From assembly GCF_900010755.1 (NCBI RefSeq), contig NZ_CZJT01000106.1:124001-188000 (forward strand): 64,000 nt of DNA. Direction: 5' to 3'. Under the pieces are notes generated by a model, which saw nothing but the letters and a program-made list of their open reading frames with translations, did not search any database and was not told the origin of the DNA. The translations under genes and the position numbers were made by a program. This DNA is from Paeniglutamicibacter antarcticus. GTDB taxonomy: Bacteria; Actinomycetota; Actinomycetes; Actinomycetales; Micrococcaceae. Within the stretch, counting starts at the first letter, position 1. Every line of letters begins with the position of its first letter. Shown piece after piece: positions 40,088-50,159 of the stretch.

Positions 40088-41676
40088 TGTCCGGCGGCTT
40101 TCTTTGATTGCTGGAACAGCAGGTAGGTCATGGGAGCGGAGATCAGGATCGTAAGCAGCGCATACGGGGCGGCGCCCGAGTAGTCTATTTCGCTGCTCTT
40201 GGCCCAGAACGCGGTGGCCAGGGTTCGGGTTCCGTTCGGTGCCAGCAGCAGCGTGGCCGTTAGTTCGTTCACGATCGCCAGGAACACCAGCGCGGCACCG
40301 CCGGCGGCCGCCGGCGCTGTCAACCGAAGGGTGACCCTGAAAAACGCAACGGCCGGCGAGCGTCCCAGCGAGCGGGCCGCTTCCTCGAGTTCGCGCGGCG
40401 CCTGGGCCAGCCCGGCCCGCAAGTTCACCAACGCCCGGGGCAGGAACAGCAGGATGTAGGCGGCAAGTAACACGTAGGCCGATTGGTAAATGCCGGGCAC
40501 CAGCCGGATGCTCACGGTCACGAACGCTAGGCCCACCACGATTCCGGGCATCGAGCTGGTGACGTAGTTTGAGAGCTCAAGGAGCTTGCTGAACCAGCTG
40601 GGGTAGCGCACGGCAAGGAATGCCATGGGAAAAGCCACCAGGATTGTCAGCAGCGCCCCGGCCAGTCCGAAACCCGCGGTTTGGCCTAACGCAGGTAAAA
40701 GCCTCTCAGGTTCCCAGACCGCGGCACCACCGGCAATAAGCCAGCGGATTACCGAATACAACGGCACGCCGACCGAGAGCACGACGACAGCCAGCAGCCC
40801 AAGTTGAGCCGGGACCTCAAAGCGGCCCAGAGGCAGCCTGAATGCCAGTCCCTGGGCACCGAAGCCAACCCGGGCGTAGCGTGCATTGCCCCGGACCTTC
40901 GCCTCGGCCAGCAGCAACAGCATGCACAGCACCACCAACACGCTGGCGAGCATGTTTCCGGCCGCGCCGTTGAACGTGGATTTGAACTGGGTCATGATCG
41001 CGGTGGTGAATGTGTCAAAGCGGATCATCGCGAAGGCGCCGTATTCGGAGAGCAAATGCAAGGAAACCAAGAGGGCACCGCCGGCCATTGCGATGCGCAG
41101 CTGAGGGAGCACCACGCGGAAGAACACCGCCCAGGGCCCCAGCCCCAGGGATGCAGCGGATTGTTCGATGGCCGGATCGAGCCGCCCGAGCGTGGCGGCC
41201 ACAGGGATATACACCAGCGGGAAGTAGGAAAGCGTCGCGATGAGCGTGCCAGCGCCCAATCCTGCCAGAGACGGAACGGCCGAGGCCCAGGCATAGCTGT
41301 TGACGAATGCAGGGATCGCCAAGGGGGCGGCCAGTGCGAGCGACCACCAGCGATGGCCGCTCAGGTTGGTTCGTTCAACCAGCCAAGCTCCACCCACACC
41401 CAGGACCAGGCACAGCGGAACCGTCACCACTATCAACAAGATGGTGTTGAGCAGCAACTCACCCACCCGCGGCCGGATGACCAGCTCAACGACAGTGTCC
41501 CACCCAGTGGTGGCGGTCATGTAGATGACATAACCCAACGGGACAAGCGAGAACAGGGCGATCAGGATCGCCAGCAGGGAAAGCGCCGAAACGCCCAAAG
41601 GCGGGCGGGGGCTTTTGCCCCCTCCCGCCGTTTTCGGTTCCCAAGTGTTGTCGGGAACCGTTTGAGTCTTGCCCAT
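40084..41676 (-). CDS. fbpB: Iron(III) ABC transporter permease (fused double domain)
   Basis: A 530-residue permease with about twelve helices made of two homologous BPD_transp_1 halves, the FbpB layout. Each half carries an EAA-type loop: the first near [20 protein letters not shown], the second near [20 protein letters not shown]. It begins 5 bases after the binding-protein gene and overlaps the ATPase gene by four bases. It forms the channel through which Fe(III) released by the lipoprotein is moved inward. Confidence 0.92.
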   Translation of the reverse strand: MGKTQTVPDNTWEPKTAGGGKSPRPPLGVSALSLLAILIALFSLVPLGYVIYMTATTGWDTVVELVIRPRVGELLLNTILLIVVTVPLCLVLGVGGAWLVERTNLSGHRWWSLALAAPLAIPAFVNSYAWASAVPSLAGLGAGTLIATLSYFPLVYIPVAATLGRLDPAIEQSAASLGLGPWAVFFRVVLPQLRIAMAGGALLVSLHLLSEYGAFAMIRFDTFTTAIMTQFKSTFNGAAGNMLASVLVVLCMLLLLAEAKVRGNARYARVGFGAQGLAFRLPLGRFEVPAQLGLLAVVVLSVGVPLYSVIRWLIAGGAAVWEPERLLPALGQTAGFGLAGALLTILVAFPMAFLAVRYPSWFSKLLELSNYVTSSMPGIVVGLAFVTVSIRLVPGIYQSAYVLLAAYILLFLPRALVNLRAGLAQAPRELEEAARSLGRSPAVAFFRVTLRLTAPAAAGGAALVFLAIVNELTATLLLAPNGTRTLATAFWAKSSEIDYSGAAPYALLTILISAPMTYLLFQQSKKAAGQ

Positions 41677-41681
41677 GTTGG

Positions 41682-42716
41682 TTACAGCAGTCCGGCCTTG
41701 GTCATCAGCTCGGTGACCTTGGCCGAGTTCAGCTTGGCCGGGTCAACGGTCGGAGCCTGGAGGTCCTTCAACGGAACGAGCTTGTCGTTGGAGGGAACCC
41801 CCGAAGCAATCGCGTATTCAAACGAGGTGCCGTTCTTCAGGATTTCCTGGCCCGTCTTGCCGGTGATGAACGTCAGGAATTTCTGTGCTGCCTCGGCGTT
41901 TTTTGAGGACTCAAGTACGCCGCCGCCGGAAACCGAGACGAATGCGCCCGGATCCTGGTTTTTGAAGTAGTACGGCTTGACGTTCTTGGAGTTCTCGCCG
42001 GTCTTGGCCTGGTCTCCATAGTAGTAGTAGTGGTAGATGAGTGCCGCGTCGACTTCACCGGCGTTGACAGCCTTCATCGCGGTGGAATTCCCCTTGTAGG
42101 CAGTGAAGTTCTCCTTCATGCCCGCGAGCCACTGTGTGGTGGCTTCTTCGCCCTTGAGTTCAAGCAGGGCAGCAACAATGGCTTGGAAGTCGGCTCCGGT
42201 CGGCGATGCAGCCCATTTGCCCTTCCATTCGGGCTTCGCCAGATCCAGCATGGATTTTGGTAGCTGGTCAGCAGTCAACTTGGCCGGATCGTAAACCAGC
42301 ACCGTGGAGCGGGCAGCGATGCCAGTCCACTTGTTGGTTGACGGGCGGAATTCTGCTGGCACCTGGTCAATGGTTGCTTTGTCGACATCGGCAAACAGGC
42401 CAGCATTCTCAACCTGCGCCATTGCGGGAGAATTTTCGGTCAGGAAGACATCGGCCGGTGAGGCCTTGCCTTCCTGGATGATCTGGTTGGACATCTCGGT
42501 GTCGTCGCCATTGCGGACGGTGACCTTGATTCCGGTTTCCTTGGTGAACGCGTCAACCCACTCCTGGGTGAGGCTTTCATGCTGGGCGTTGTAGACAGTA
42601 ATCTCGCCGGCACCGGATGCCGCCGGCGTCGGGGTCCCGGTGGAGCATGCGGTCAGGCCCAACACTGCGGTAGCCGCCAGGGCGATGCCTGCAAGCATGT
42701 TTTTGCGTTTATTCAT
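41682..42716 (-). CDS. fbpA: Iron(III)-binding lipoprotein
   Basis: An extracytoplasmic iron-binding lipoprotein of 344 residues. The signal peptide ends in lipobox LTAC with the lipidated cysteine at residue 24. The mature domain has the family start [19 protein letters not shown], and the tyrosine-rich IYHYYYYGD near residue 228 supplies the iron-coordinating tyrosine pair known in FbpA proteins. It is the first gene of the fbpABC operon, and an IdeR/DtxR-type box lies 73 bases upstream of its start. Regulation by iron is therefore likely. Confidence 0.93.
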   Translation of the reverse strand: MNKRKNMLAGIALAATAVLGLTACSTGTPTPAASGAGEITVYNAQHESLTQEWVDAFTKETGIKVTVRNGDDTEMSNQIIQEGKASPADVFLTENSPAMAQVENAGLFADVDKATIDQVPAEFRPSTNKWTGIAARSTVLVYDPAKLTADQLPKSMLDLAKPEWKGKWAASPTGADFQAIVAALLELKGEEATTQWLAGMKENFTAYKGNSTAMKAVNAGEVDAALIYHYYYYGDQAKTGENSKNVKPYYFKNQDPGAFVSVSGGGVLESSKNAEAAQKFLTFITGKTGQEILKNGTSFEYAIASGVPSNDKLVPLKDLQAPTVDPAKLNSAKVTELMTKAGLL

Positions 42717-43072
42717 GGAGCTAAACCTTCTATGTGGGGAAACGAGGTGGCCGTCACAGGCTTTTCATCCTCACGACGCTCGATTAGCTTAGGTACGTCT
42801 TACCTAAATATCCATCCAAGTGACCCGGAAAAGCGAATTTTCCGATGATTACATCACGGTTCACTGCCTTAAATGCTCAAAACAGTGCATAAAACTGTAT
42901 TTTTGCGTGATTTGACCAACCGATCAGGCCTAGTGGAAGTGCATATTCAGCAATCCCTCCAGCCGGCTTGCCCCCTACCCTTCAGTAGGCCAATCGTTGC
43001 GTGTCCTTCGTCACAAAGCGTCGGTCTGTTCCACAATATGGACTCCGCGTTTTGTGATCGACAGTTAAAAAC
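42717..43072. other. fbp promoter region and spacer
   Basis: This gap contains the iron box at 42789-42807, and the rest is AT-richer than average. A weak ACAGT-N7-ACTGT repeat followed by ATTTTT (about 42890-42906) is present. I see no gene. Confidence 0.6.
42789..42807. promoter_or_regulatory. IdeR/DtxR-type iron box upstream of fbpABC
   Basis: TTAGGTACGTCTTACCTAA matches the 19-bp DtxR/IdeR consensus TTAGGTTAGGCTAACCTAA in both half-sites. It lies 73 bases upstream of the fbpA start codon. Iron-loaded regulator binding here would repress iron uptake, by family knowledge. Confidence 0.88.
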
Positions 43073-43110
43073 GCCGCCTCCGGAACCGTGGAAGCGGCGC
43101 CGGAGGCGGC
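43073..43110 (-). terminator. Terminator of the desaturase gene
   Basis: A perfect 11-bp inverted repeat, GCCGCCTCCGG / CCGGAGGCGGC. In the minus direction it is followed by a T-rich stretch. It lies about 54 bases beyond the desaturase stop. Confidence 0.8.
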
Positions 43111-43163
43111 TGAAGTAAATCGAAGGATTCTGCCCCAGGCAGGTCCTTCGCGGAGCAATACCC

Positions 43164-44276
43164 TTAGTGCGGGCGGTACTCACTGACCATCGGGCAGTCG
43201 AAAGGATCGCGTGCGGAAAGTCCGACCTTGTTCAGGTACGTGATGACCTGGGCGTAGGACTGGGAGACCGAAGCAACCGTGTACGGCACCTTGAGTTCAT
43301 GGCAGTACTCGCGAACAATCTTGGAAACGCCGGCCAGGTTGGCTCGCGGCATCGAGGGGAAGAGGTGGTGCTCGACCTGGTAGTTGAGGCCGCCGAAGAC
43401 GTGGGACAGGATCCAGTTTCCGAACGGGGTGCGGCCCATGACGTTGCGGCTGGTCAGCACCTGGCGGGAGAAGAAGTCGATGCGCGATTCCTTGGGAATC
43501 ATCGGCATTCCCTTGTGATTCGGGGCAAAAGAGGCACCCATGTAGACGCCGAAGACGGCGAGCTGGACGCCGAGGAAGGCCCAAGCAATTCCCATGGGCA
43601 AAACGATGAAGATGATCGCCACATAGATGGCCAAACGAAGGGCAATCACCGTGATTTCCTTGCCGCGACCCTTGACCCGGTCGCCAGTGAACAGATAGAT
43701 CATGGAGCGGAAGTGCAGGTTGATGCCTTCAAGCGTGAGCAAGGGGAAAAACAAGTAGCCCTGACGCTCGGTGATCCACTTGAGGAATCCCTTTTGCTTC
43801 TTCGCGTCCTCGGTCTGGAACGAGATCGTGTCCCATTCAATGTCCGGGTCTTTACCAATGGTGTTCGGCATTGCGTGGTGCTTATTGTGCTTGTTCATCC
43901 ACCACTGGTAACTGATACCCACGACGACGTTGGCCAGGAAACGGCCGATCTTGTCATTGGCCGGGCCTGAGGTCAGGATCTGGCGGTGGGAGGCCTCATG
44001 CGTCAGGAAGGCGAACTGTGTCAGCAGGATGCCGATTGCCGCAGCAATCAGCAGCTGGAACCAGCTGTCGCCCAAAAGAATGAAACCCGTGATGGCACCA
44101 CCCATAAGGGCCACCAAAACGATGCCCATGATGAGGTAGCTGCCCTTGCGGCGGCCCAAGAGGCCAGCATCGCGCACCTTGATTTTCAGGTGGCGGTAGT
44201 TGTTCGAACCGGCATTGCCTCGAGCAACGCGCTGCTCTGGTGCCGGAGGGGTCAGGGTGGAACTCGTACTGCTCAA
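43164..44276 (-). CDS. Membrane fatty acid desaturase
   Basis: A 370-residue diiron acyl-lipid or acyl-CoA desaturase. The three histidine boxes are H93-EAS-H97, H130-NK-H133-H134 and Q300-VE-H303-H304. A third box with glutamine in place of the first histidine is typical of front-end and DesA3-type enzymes. Four or so helices surround them (GSYLIMGIVLVALMGGAITG, LLIAAAIGILLTQFAFLT). Regiospecificity cannot be deduced. The start is TTG 44276 with GGGAGTG upstream. It has its own terminator and a possible operator upstream, so it is probably monocistronic. Confidence 0.92.
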   Translation of the reverse strand: MSSTSSTLTPPAPEQRVARGNAGSNNYRHLKIKVRDAGLLGRRKGSYLIMGIVLVALMGGAITGFILLGDSWFQLLIAAAIGILLTQFAFLTHEASHRQILTSGPANDKIGRFLANVVVGISYQWWMNKHNKHHAMPNTIGKDPDIEWDTISFQTEDAKKQKGFLKWITERQGYLFFPLLTLEGINLHFRSMIYLFTGDRVKGRGKEITVIALRLAIYVAIIFIVLPMGIAWAFLGVQLAVFGVYMGASFAPNHKGMPMIPKESRIDFFSRQVLTSRNVMGRTPFGNWILSHVFGGLNYQVEHHLFPSMPRANLAGVSKIVREYCHELKVPYTVASVSQSYAQVITYLNKVGLSARDPFDCPMVSEYRPH

Positions 44277-44610
44277 GGGTCACTCCCGGAGAGCGAGTAG
44301 GGCGACAATTTCAGTCGAAAGAACTGAAAGTCTCGGTTCCTATACCTTTGAGCATACGGGTAAGCCATGTGTAGTGCCTGATGGTTGCGTGAAGACACTA
44401 TATTGCCGAATTCTGCTTTAGGCATGGATTCCGCGTGGATCCGGGATAAACCCTATGAATCAAGCGGTTTTCCGCGCTTATTGCCGCCACGCCAACCGTC
44501 CGACATATACCTACATCCGCATATTTCGCGGATGTTTGCCGACGCCTTGAAATGTTCGCCCACGTGCTGGAGGACGCCAAGGACCGGCGAACGCGAACCT
44601 AAAATCCCGC
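44277..44610. other. Desaturase upstream region
   Basis: No gene found. It holds the inverted repeat at 44309-44329 and, farther on, a second repeat ACATCCGC / GCGGATGT (44513-44535). The latter lies past the stop of the minus-strand SHOCT gene and could end that transcript. Confidence 0.55.
44309..44329. promoter_or_regulatory. Operator candidate upstream of the desaturase
   Basis: A perfect 7-bp inverted repeat, TTTCAGT-N7-ACTGAAA, centred about 43 bases upstream of the start codon. No regulator can be named. Confidence 0.4.
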
Positions 44611-44886
44611 CTATTTCATGCCGGTTTGCAGCACCTCGAGACGTTGACGGTATTCGGTTTCGTCGATCTCGCCGCGGGCGTAGCGCTCACGCAAAACACT
44701 CTCGGCCCCCATCGATTCGCTGTGCTGGTGGCGGCGCCAAAAGGCGCGCCTGCCAAAGAAAATGAATAGCCCGATGACCAGGATCCAGAGTAGGGGAAAC
44801 AGGAAGAACCAGCCCGGTCCATATCCCGGACCCCACATATGGGCTGGAACGGCTGCTGTAAGAATTGGAAGGATGGCGGTTGTCAT
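44611..44886 (-). CDS. Small membrane protein with SHOCT domain
   Basis: A 91-residue protein with a Gly/Pro/Trp-rich segment (MWGPGYGPGWFF), one strong membrane helix (FPLLWILVIGLFIFFG), and a C-terminal SHOCT domain (ESVLRERYARGEIDETEYRQRLEVL). SHOCT domains are short oligomerisation motifs of unclear function. ATG 44886 follows GGAG. It lies about 140 bases downstream of the response-regulator gene on the same strand, and co-expression with the two-component system is plausible. Confidence 0.82.
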   Translation of the reverse strand: MTTAILPILTAAVPAHMWGPGYGPGWFFLFPLLWILVIGLFIFFGRRAFWRRHQHSESMGAESVLRERYARGEIDETEYRQRLEVLQTGMK

Positions 44887-45025
44887 GACGAACGACTCCA
44901 AAGATCGATGATGTGGACGGAGGCTTGAACCTCGTGAACCCACTCTCCCGCTGGCTGCTCCCGGCGGCATCCGCCCCCAAGAGACTCTTCGGCGCCATCC
45001 GTACTCCCCGTGGCGCAGGGCCCAA

Positions 45026-45727
45026 CTACTCCGGCCCGCGCCTGCGATGACCCGCCACAGGGCCGCCGCCCGGGGTGATCAGCCCGCTCTCGTAGGCAAT
45101 CACCACCAATGCTGTGCGATCCCGGACTCCCATCTTGCCGATGACCCTCGATACATGTGTCTTGGCCGTGAGCGGGGTGATGAACAATTGCCCGGCAATT
45201 TCAGCATTGCTCATCCCGCTGCCCACCAGGACCAGGACTTGACGCTCACGCTCGGTCAGCACGTTGAGTGCTGTATCGGGCCGGGGAACGCCCGGCGAGG
45301 GCGTTGCCGCCACCTGCGCCAGCAACTTCCGGGTGACCGATGGAGAAAGTAGCGACTCCCCCGAGGCCACCGTGCGCACTGCATGGATCAATTCCTCCGG
45401 TTCGGTGTCCTTGACCAGGAAACCGGACGCGCCCGCCCTGATTGAGGCAAGAATATAGTCGTCCAGTTCAAACGTCGTGAGCATGATGATGCGCGTGTGC
45501 CCGAGGTTTTGATCGGCCGCGATTGCCTCCGCGGCGGTGATTCCGTCCCCTTGGGGCATCCGTATGTCCATGAGGACGATGTCGGGTTTCAGCGCCCGCG
45601 CCTGGGCCACGGCCTGGATGCCGTTCGAGGCCTGGCCTAATACCTCCATATCGCTCTCGGCGCTCAGGAGGGCAGAGAACCCAGCCCTGATCAGCGACTG
45701 GTCATCGACGATGAGAATTCCGATCAT
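45026..45727 (-). CDS. LuxR/NarL-family response regulator
   Basis: A 233-residue response regulator. The receiver has LIVDDQSLIRAGF, phospho-acceptor aspartate in DIVLMDIRMPQGDG and lysine in FLVKDTEPEEL. The HTH has LTERERQVLVLVGSGMSNAEIA and KTHVSRVIGKMGVRDRTALV. It overlaps the histidine kinase gene by four bases and is clearly its partner. No DNA target is evident; the neighbouring SHOCT and PepSY genes are candidates. Confidence 0.92.
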   Translation of the reverse strand: MIGILIVDDQSLIRAGFSALLSAESDMEVLGQASNGIQAVAQARALKPDIVLMDIRMPQGDGITAAEAIAADQNLGHTRIIMLTTFELDDYILASIRAGASGFLVKDTEPEELIHAVRTVASGESLLSPSVTRKLLAQVAATPSPGVPRPDTALNVLTERERQVLVLVGSGMSNAEIAGQLFITPLTAKTHVSRVIGKMGVRDRTALVVIAYESGLITPGGGPVAGHRRRGPE

Positions 45728-46878
45728 TGGCTTCCCCGTTCCGTGGCTTCGTGTCCTGGCCGCAAGGCCGGGATCCGCACGTTGATTTTGGTTCCCGGGG
45801 TTGCCGACATTGCACCGGGCCTGCGTGCCGAGGTGATCTCCAAGGATCCTCCGCGCGAGTCGATTCGCTCGCGCATGCCCGCCAGTCCGTTCCCTTCGTC
45901 GCTGGCACCAAATCCGATTCCGTCATCTTGGATGCAAACATGCACTTCGAACTCGGAGAATTCAACAACCACGCCCACCGTGTGTGCCTTGGCATGGCGC
46001 ACGATATTTGTCAGGGCTTCCTGAGCCACCCGGTAGATGGTGTTTTCCGTGCGTTCATCGACCCAATCCGGCGGCGGAAGCACCGGTGGCCGGAAATCTA
46101 TCTCCAGGTTGGCGCCGCGCACGCGTTTGACCAGCTCGGCGAGTTGTTCCAGACGCTGGCTGGGCACCCGCGGAGCGTCTTGGCGCAACACCGAGAGCAC
46201 TTCACGCACCTCGTCAAGGGATTCCTTGGATCCGGCCTTGATGTTTTCCAAGGCCTCGACGAGTGTCTGGGACGTTCCACCCTTCTTGGACAGGTGCAAG
46301 GCAACCGACGCCTGGACATTGATCATGGCCAACGAATGGGCGACAACATCATGAATATCGCGGGCCAACACCAAACGTTCCTCATCCCGTCGGTGTTGGG
46401 CGCGCTCCATGGCGACGCGGCGAAACTCATTGCGGCGGGCAGTGGCAGCATGTCCGAGCTCACCGACCAGCAGGACGATGATCAACCAAATAACGGCAAA
46501 CGACGCGGTGGTGATTCGATCCTGCTGCGCTGCGGCGGTAAAGATCGCCAGTCCCACCCCGGCACCGGTCCCCCAGGCCCACCAGCGTTTCCCGGCGACC
46601 ACCGCCACGATAAGGCCCACCGCCAGGGAAAGCGGGAACGGTCCCCAGGGGAATCCTGCAAGCACGTAGAGCATCGTGACCGCGCCGATCCCCGCAACCA
46701 TGGGCCCCGGGGCTCGGCGGCGCAGCAACAACAAGGCGGGGCCGGATAACAGGAGGAGGACAGCCGGCCAGGAAAGTGCCGCCCCGAAACGGTGTGCAGC
46801 AAAGAAGGTTCCGACGACCTGGACCAGGGCCACCACGGCACTAAGGATGGCAAGTGGCGGGCGGCGGCGGTTGGTCAT
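45724..46878 (-). CDS. Sensor histidine kinase, NarL/DesK class
   Basis: A 384-residue kinase with about five to six membrane helices in the first 140 residues and no large external domain. The HisKA_3 segment is LARDIHDVVAHSLAMINVQ, with phospho-acceptor H176. The ATPase domain has N-box VAQEALTNIVRHA, G1 DDGIGFG and G2 NGLAGMRERI, so unlike the kinase at 29150 it keeps the canonical G1. ATG 46878 is the likely start; the frame is open 22 codons upstream. It overlaps the response-regulator gene by four bases. Confidence 0.92.
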   Translation of the reverse strand: MTNRRRPPLAILSAVVALVQVVGTFFAAHRFGAALSWPAVLLLLSGPALLLLRRRAPGPMVAGIGAVTMLYVLAGFPWGPFPLSLAVGLIVAVVAGKRWWAWGTGAGVGLAIFTAAAQQDRITTASFAVIWLIIVLLVGELGHAATARRNEFRRVAMERAQHRRDEERLVLARDIHDVVAHSLAMINVQASVALHLSKKGGTSQTLVEALENIKAGSKESLDEVREVLSVLRQDAPRVPSQRLEQLAELVKRVRGANLEIDFRPPVLPPPDWVDERTENTIYRVAQEALTNIVRHAKAHTVGVVVEFSEFEVHVCIQDDGIGFGASDEGNGLAGMRERIDSRGGSLEITSARRPGAMSATPGTKINVRIPALRPGHEATERGSQ

Positions 46879-46985
46879 GATCCGAGAATACGCGCACCTG
46901 CCTGCGGCTTCATCGGTCACCGGTTGTAGGGCCCTGTACTCCACGCGGAGTAGTCACCCTACAACTTATGTGGCATATCGCCGGG

Positions 46986-47648
46986 TTAGTCGAGCTCGTT
47001 CTTAATGATTTTCCCGGTGGCTGCATCCACGTAGATTTCCCTGGTCCGGGTTCCCTCGCGTACCTCTGATTCCCAGGTGGTGGTGCCACGCCAGGAATCC
47101 AACGAGAGCTCACCAATCGCCGCCTGCGGAGCAGCCTGGGTGATGGCCTCGGCTGCCTGTGCGTAGTCAAGCTTTGCCGAATCGATCAGTGACCTGTAGC
47201 GCCTGGCCTCAATGGAGTTGGTCCGCTCCTTCGTGGGCCCGGAAACCACTTGGGTCCCATCGGAATTCACGCGCATCTCTTGCTCAACGCCTTCGGATGA
47301 AAAGACAGTGACTTCCCAGAACTTGCCGGCGATTTGGGCTTCGATGCCGGTGACGTCGCCCGGGACCTTGCCAAGCGCTGTCTTGCCCGAGGCAACCAAT
47401 GCCGACAGGGCTGCAGGCGCGTCGCTCGGCTGTTCTGGTTCTGCAGTCGTACCATCGGTGGAGGTGGCACTCTGGCTCAACGGCGCGCCTGCGCTTGGGG
47501 AAACTGCGTCGCTCGGGGCCGCGGTCACCGTCACGGTGGCCTGCGGCGGCGTCCCTGCAGTACAAGCAGTCGACGTCAAACCGGCGCCGCCCAGGAAGCA
47601 GGCAAACAGCATGGGCCGGGATATCTGGGACCGAGATGGGTGTGCCAT
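46986..47648 (-). CDS. Secreted or lipid-anchored PepSY-domain protein
   Basis: A 220-residue exported protein with signal peptide LFACFLGGAGLTSTACTAG; the STAC before the possible lipid-modified cysteine is a weak lipobox. A Ser/Thr/Pro/Ala-rich linker follows, then two PepSY-like repeats: GVEQEMRVNSDGTQVV and TREIYVDAATGKIIKNELD. PepSY domains are often inhibitory or sensory modules outside the cell. It lies 107 bases upstream of the kinase gene on the same strand, so a link to signal sensing is possible. ATG 47648 follows AAGAGG; an in-frame GTG six codons upstream is an alternative. Confidence 0.8.
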   Translation of the reverse strand: MAHPSRSQISRPMLFACFLGGAGLTSTACTAGTPPQATVTVTAAPSDAVSPSAGAPLSQSATSTDGTTAEPEQPSDAPAALSALVASGKTALGKVPGDVTGIEAQIAGKFWEVTVFSSEGVEQEMRVNSDGTQVVSGPTKERTNSIEARRYRSLIDSAKLDYAQAAEAITQAAPQAAIGELSLDSWRGTTTWESEVREGTRTREIYVDAATGKIIKNELD

Positions 47649-47786
47649 GGTTCCTCTTAGATTCACTCGGTTGATTAGGTGGCTTAGCCGGTGGTTCCAG
47701 AGGCAACCGGGTCATCTCGATGGCCGGTTGTTTGCCCCACCCTATGGCTCGGGTTGGTGCTCCGCAATGCCCGCGGCAAACACAAA

Positions 47787-47845
47787 CGGGCGGCCGCACT
47801 CCAGCCAAACCTTTTCCCAAGGTTCGACTGAAGCGCGACCGCCCG
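47787..47845 (-). terminator. Terminator of the folD transcript
   Basis: A 14-bp stem, CGGGCGGCCGCACT / AGCGCGACCGCCCG, in which both mismatches become G-U wobbles in minus-strand RNA. It is followed by TTTGTGTTTG. It begins 21 bases past the folD stop. Confidence 0.78.
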
Positions 47846-47866
47846 CGGGCGTGAAACGGACGGGTT

Positions 47867-48748
47867 TTACAGGCCGGCCGTGCGTTCTGCGGATTCCACG
47901 ACGTTTGCCAGCAGCATGGCGCGGGTCATTGGACCCACACCACCCGGGTTCGGGGAAATCCACGAGGCAACCTCGTAGGCCGCGGGTTCGACGTCGCCCG
48001 TGACAACTGCCTTGCCGTTTTCGTCGTTGACGCGTGAGACGCCCACGTCAAGGACGATCGCACCGGGCTTGAGGTCCTTGGCCTTGATCATGTGCGGGAC
48101 ACCGGCGGCGGCGATGACAACATCGGCGGTTGCCAGCTCTGCTGCCAGGTCCTGGGTGCCGGTGTGGGCCAGGACCACGGTGGCATTGATATCGCGGCGG
48201 GTGAGCAGCAGGCCAATCGGGCGGCCGATCGTCACGCCGCGACCCACCACCAGCACGCGCTTGCCATTGAGGTCGATGCCGTGGCGTTCCATGAGCACCA
48301 CGCACCCCTTGGGGGTGCAGGGCAGCGGGGAGGTCATCGGGCGGTTCACGTTGGCCACCAAGCGGCCAAGGTTCATCGGGTGCAGGCCGTCGGCATCCTT
48401 GGCCGGGTCCATGGCTTCGAGGATGACGTCCTGGTCGATGTGCGCCGGCAGCGGCAGCTGGACGATGTAACCGGTGCATTCCGGGTTCTCGTTCAGTTCG
48501 CGGACCTTGGCCAGCAGGTCTTCCTGCGTGGTTTCCTCCGGCAGGTCAACGCGGATCGACTTGATGCCGACCTCTGCGCAGTCCTTGTGCTTGCCACCGA
48601 CGTACCAGGTGGATCCGGGATCGGAGCCGACCAAGATGGTGCCAAGGCCAGGGGTGACGCCCTTGGTCTTCAGCACCGCAACGCGTTCAGTGAGTTCGGC
48701 CTTGATGGCCGCGGCGGTTGCCTTGCCGTCGAGAATCTGTGCAGTCAT
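47867..48748 (-). CDS. folD: Methylenetetrahydrofolate dehydrogenase/cyclohydrolase
   Basis: Bifunctional FolD, 293 residues, interconverting methylene-, methenyl- and 10-formyl-THF with NADP. The catalytic Y-x3-K is in [23 protein letters not shown] carries the family signature, and the Rossmann motif is [13 protein letters not shown]. The C-terminal signature [16 protein letters not shown] is complete. It follows glyA by 62 bases that hold an intrinsic terminator, so part of its expression may depend on read-through. Confidence 0.95.
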   Translation of the reverse strand: MTAQILDGKATAAAIKAELTERVAVLKTKGVTPGLGTILVGSDPGSTWYVGGKHKDCAEVGIKSIRVDLPEETTQEDLLAKVRELNENPECTGYIVQLPLPAHIDQDVILEAMDPAKDADGLHPMNLGRLVANVNRPMTSPLPCTPKGCVVLMERHGIDLNGKRVLVVGRGVTIGRPIGLLLTRRDINATVVLAHTGTQDLAAELATADVVIAAAGVPHMIKAKDLKPGAIVLDVGVSRVNDENGKAVVTGDVEPAAYEVASWISPNPGGVGPMTRAMLLANVVESAERTAGL

Positions 48749-48778
48749 AGGGAGTTTCTCCGTTTCAAAAAATGTTGC

Positions 48779-48802
48779 GGGCGCCCCGCCAGAGGGACGC
48801 CC
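48779..48802 (-). terminator. Terminator-like hairpin between glyA and folD
   Basis: A 9-bp stem, GGGCGCCCC / GGGACGCCC, with the mismatch as a G-U wobble in minus RNA. It is followed within 8 bases by a T6 run. It would reduce folD transcription relative to glyA. Confidence 0.72.
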
Positions 48803-48810
48803 GGGGGAAT

Positions 48811-50103
48811 TTAGGCTTGCCAGTCTTCGAGGCCCGGGTACAGCGGGAAGGCCGCGGCCAGCGCATCGACGCGTGCGGCAAGGGCCGCCTTGTCAGCCTT
48901 CTGGCCATCGCGCAGGGCAATGCCGATGATGTCGGCGACCTCGGTGAAGGCCGCGGCGTCGAAGCCGCGGGTGGCCAGCGCCGGGGTTCCGATGCGCAGG
49001 CCGGAGGTGACCATCGGCGGACGCGGGTCAAACGGAACGGAGTTGCGGTTCACGGTGATGCCAACCTCGTGCAGCAGGTCTTCGGCTTGCTTGCCGTCAA
49101 GGTCCGAGTTGCGCAGGTCGACGAGCACCAGGTGCACGTCGGTTCCGCCGGTCAGCACGGAGACCCCGGCAGCGGTAACATCGGTGGCGGTGAGGCGCTC
49201 GGCCAGCAGCTTGGCTCCCTCGAGGGTGCGGGCCTGGCGGGCCGCGAATTCCTCGCCCGCGGCGATCTTGAAGGCAACTGCCTTGCCGGCGATTGCGTGC
49301 ATCAGCGGCCCGCCCTGGTGGCCCGGGAAGACGTTCGAGTTAATCTTCTTGGCCATGGCGGCGTCGTTGGTCAGGATCAACCCCGAGCGCGGACCGGCGA
49401 GGGTCTTGTGCACGGTGGAGGTGACGACGTCGGCAAACGGAACCGGGTTCGGGTGCAGGCCCGCTGCTACCAGCCCGGCGAAGTGGGCCATGTCGACCCA
49501 GAGCAGTGCACCAACCTCGTCGGCAATGGAGCGGAAGGCCGCGAAGTCCAGCTGGCGCGGGTATGCGGACCAGCCGGCGATGATGACCTGCGGCTTTTCG
49601 GCGATCGCCTGGGCGCGGAGCTTGTCCATGTCCACGCGGAAGGTGTCGGGCTCAACCTCGTAGGCAGCAACCTCGTAGAGCTTGCCGGAGAAGTTCAGTT
49701 TCATGCCGTGGGTCAGGTGACCGCCGTGGGCCAGGGACAAGCCCAGGATCTTATCGCCGGGCTTGATCATGGCCGAGAGGGCAGCTGCATTGGCGGAGGC
49801 GCCGGAGTGCGGCTGGACGTTGGCGAACTTGGCGCCAAAGAGGGACTTCACGCGTTCGATGGCGAGGTTCTCGGCCACGTCCACGTGCTCGCAGCCGCCG
49901 TAGTAGCGGCGGCCCGGGTAGCCTTCGGCGTACTTGTTGGTCAGCACCGAACCCTGGGCCTCGAGCACCGCGCGCGGCGCAAAGTTCTCGGAGGCGATCA
50001 TCTCAAGGGTGTCGCGCTGGCGGCCCAGTTCAAGCTTCAGGACCTCGGCGATTTCCGGGTCGAGCTCGGCCAGGGACATATTGGTCACGGTGTTGTTGTT
50101 CAT
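48811..50103 (-). CDS. glyA: Serine hydroxymethyltransferase
   Basis: A PLP enzyme of 430 residues moving the serine hydroxymethyl group to THF, giving glycine and methylene-THF. It starts [15 protein letters not shown], has [17 protein letters not shown] and [20 protein letters not shown], and the PLP lysine lies in [19 protein letters not shown] 50103 is preceded by GGAG at 7 bases; the ATG four codons upstream overlaps this site. A ZTP riboswitch lies 57 bases upstream of the start, tying expression to one-carbon demand. Confidence 0.96.
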   Translation of the reverse strand: MNNNTVTNMSLAELDPEIAEVLKLELGRQRDTLEMIASENFAPRAVLEAQGSVLTNKYAEGYPGRRYYGGCEHVDVAENLAIERVKSLFGAKFANVQPHSGASANAAALSAMIKPGDKILGLSLAHGGHLTHGMKLNFSGKLYEVAAYEVEPDTFRVDMDKLRAQAIAEKPQVIIAGWSAYPRQLDFAAFRSIADEVGALLWVDMAHFAGLVAAGLHPNPVPFADVVTSTVHKTLAGPRSGLILTNDAAMAKKINSNVFPGHQGGPLMHAIAGKAVAFKIAAGEEFAARQARTLEGAKLLAERLTATDVTAAGVSVLTGGTDVHLVLVDLRNSDLDGKQAEDLLHEVGITVNRNSVPFDPRPPMVTSGLRIGTPALATRGFDAAAFTEVADIIGIALRDGQKADKAALAARVDALAAAFPLYPGLEDWQA

Positions 50104-50159
50104 GTTGAACTCCATCGGGGTGAGGGTTGTGCTTCGGGCAGACTTCTACTGACGAATCT

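Noticed and set aside
38975..42716. Polyamine or sulfate ABC transporter
   Set aside because: The Tyr-rich binding motif in the lipoprotein, the fused permease and the upstream iron box favour iron(III).
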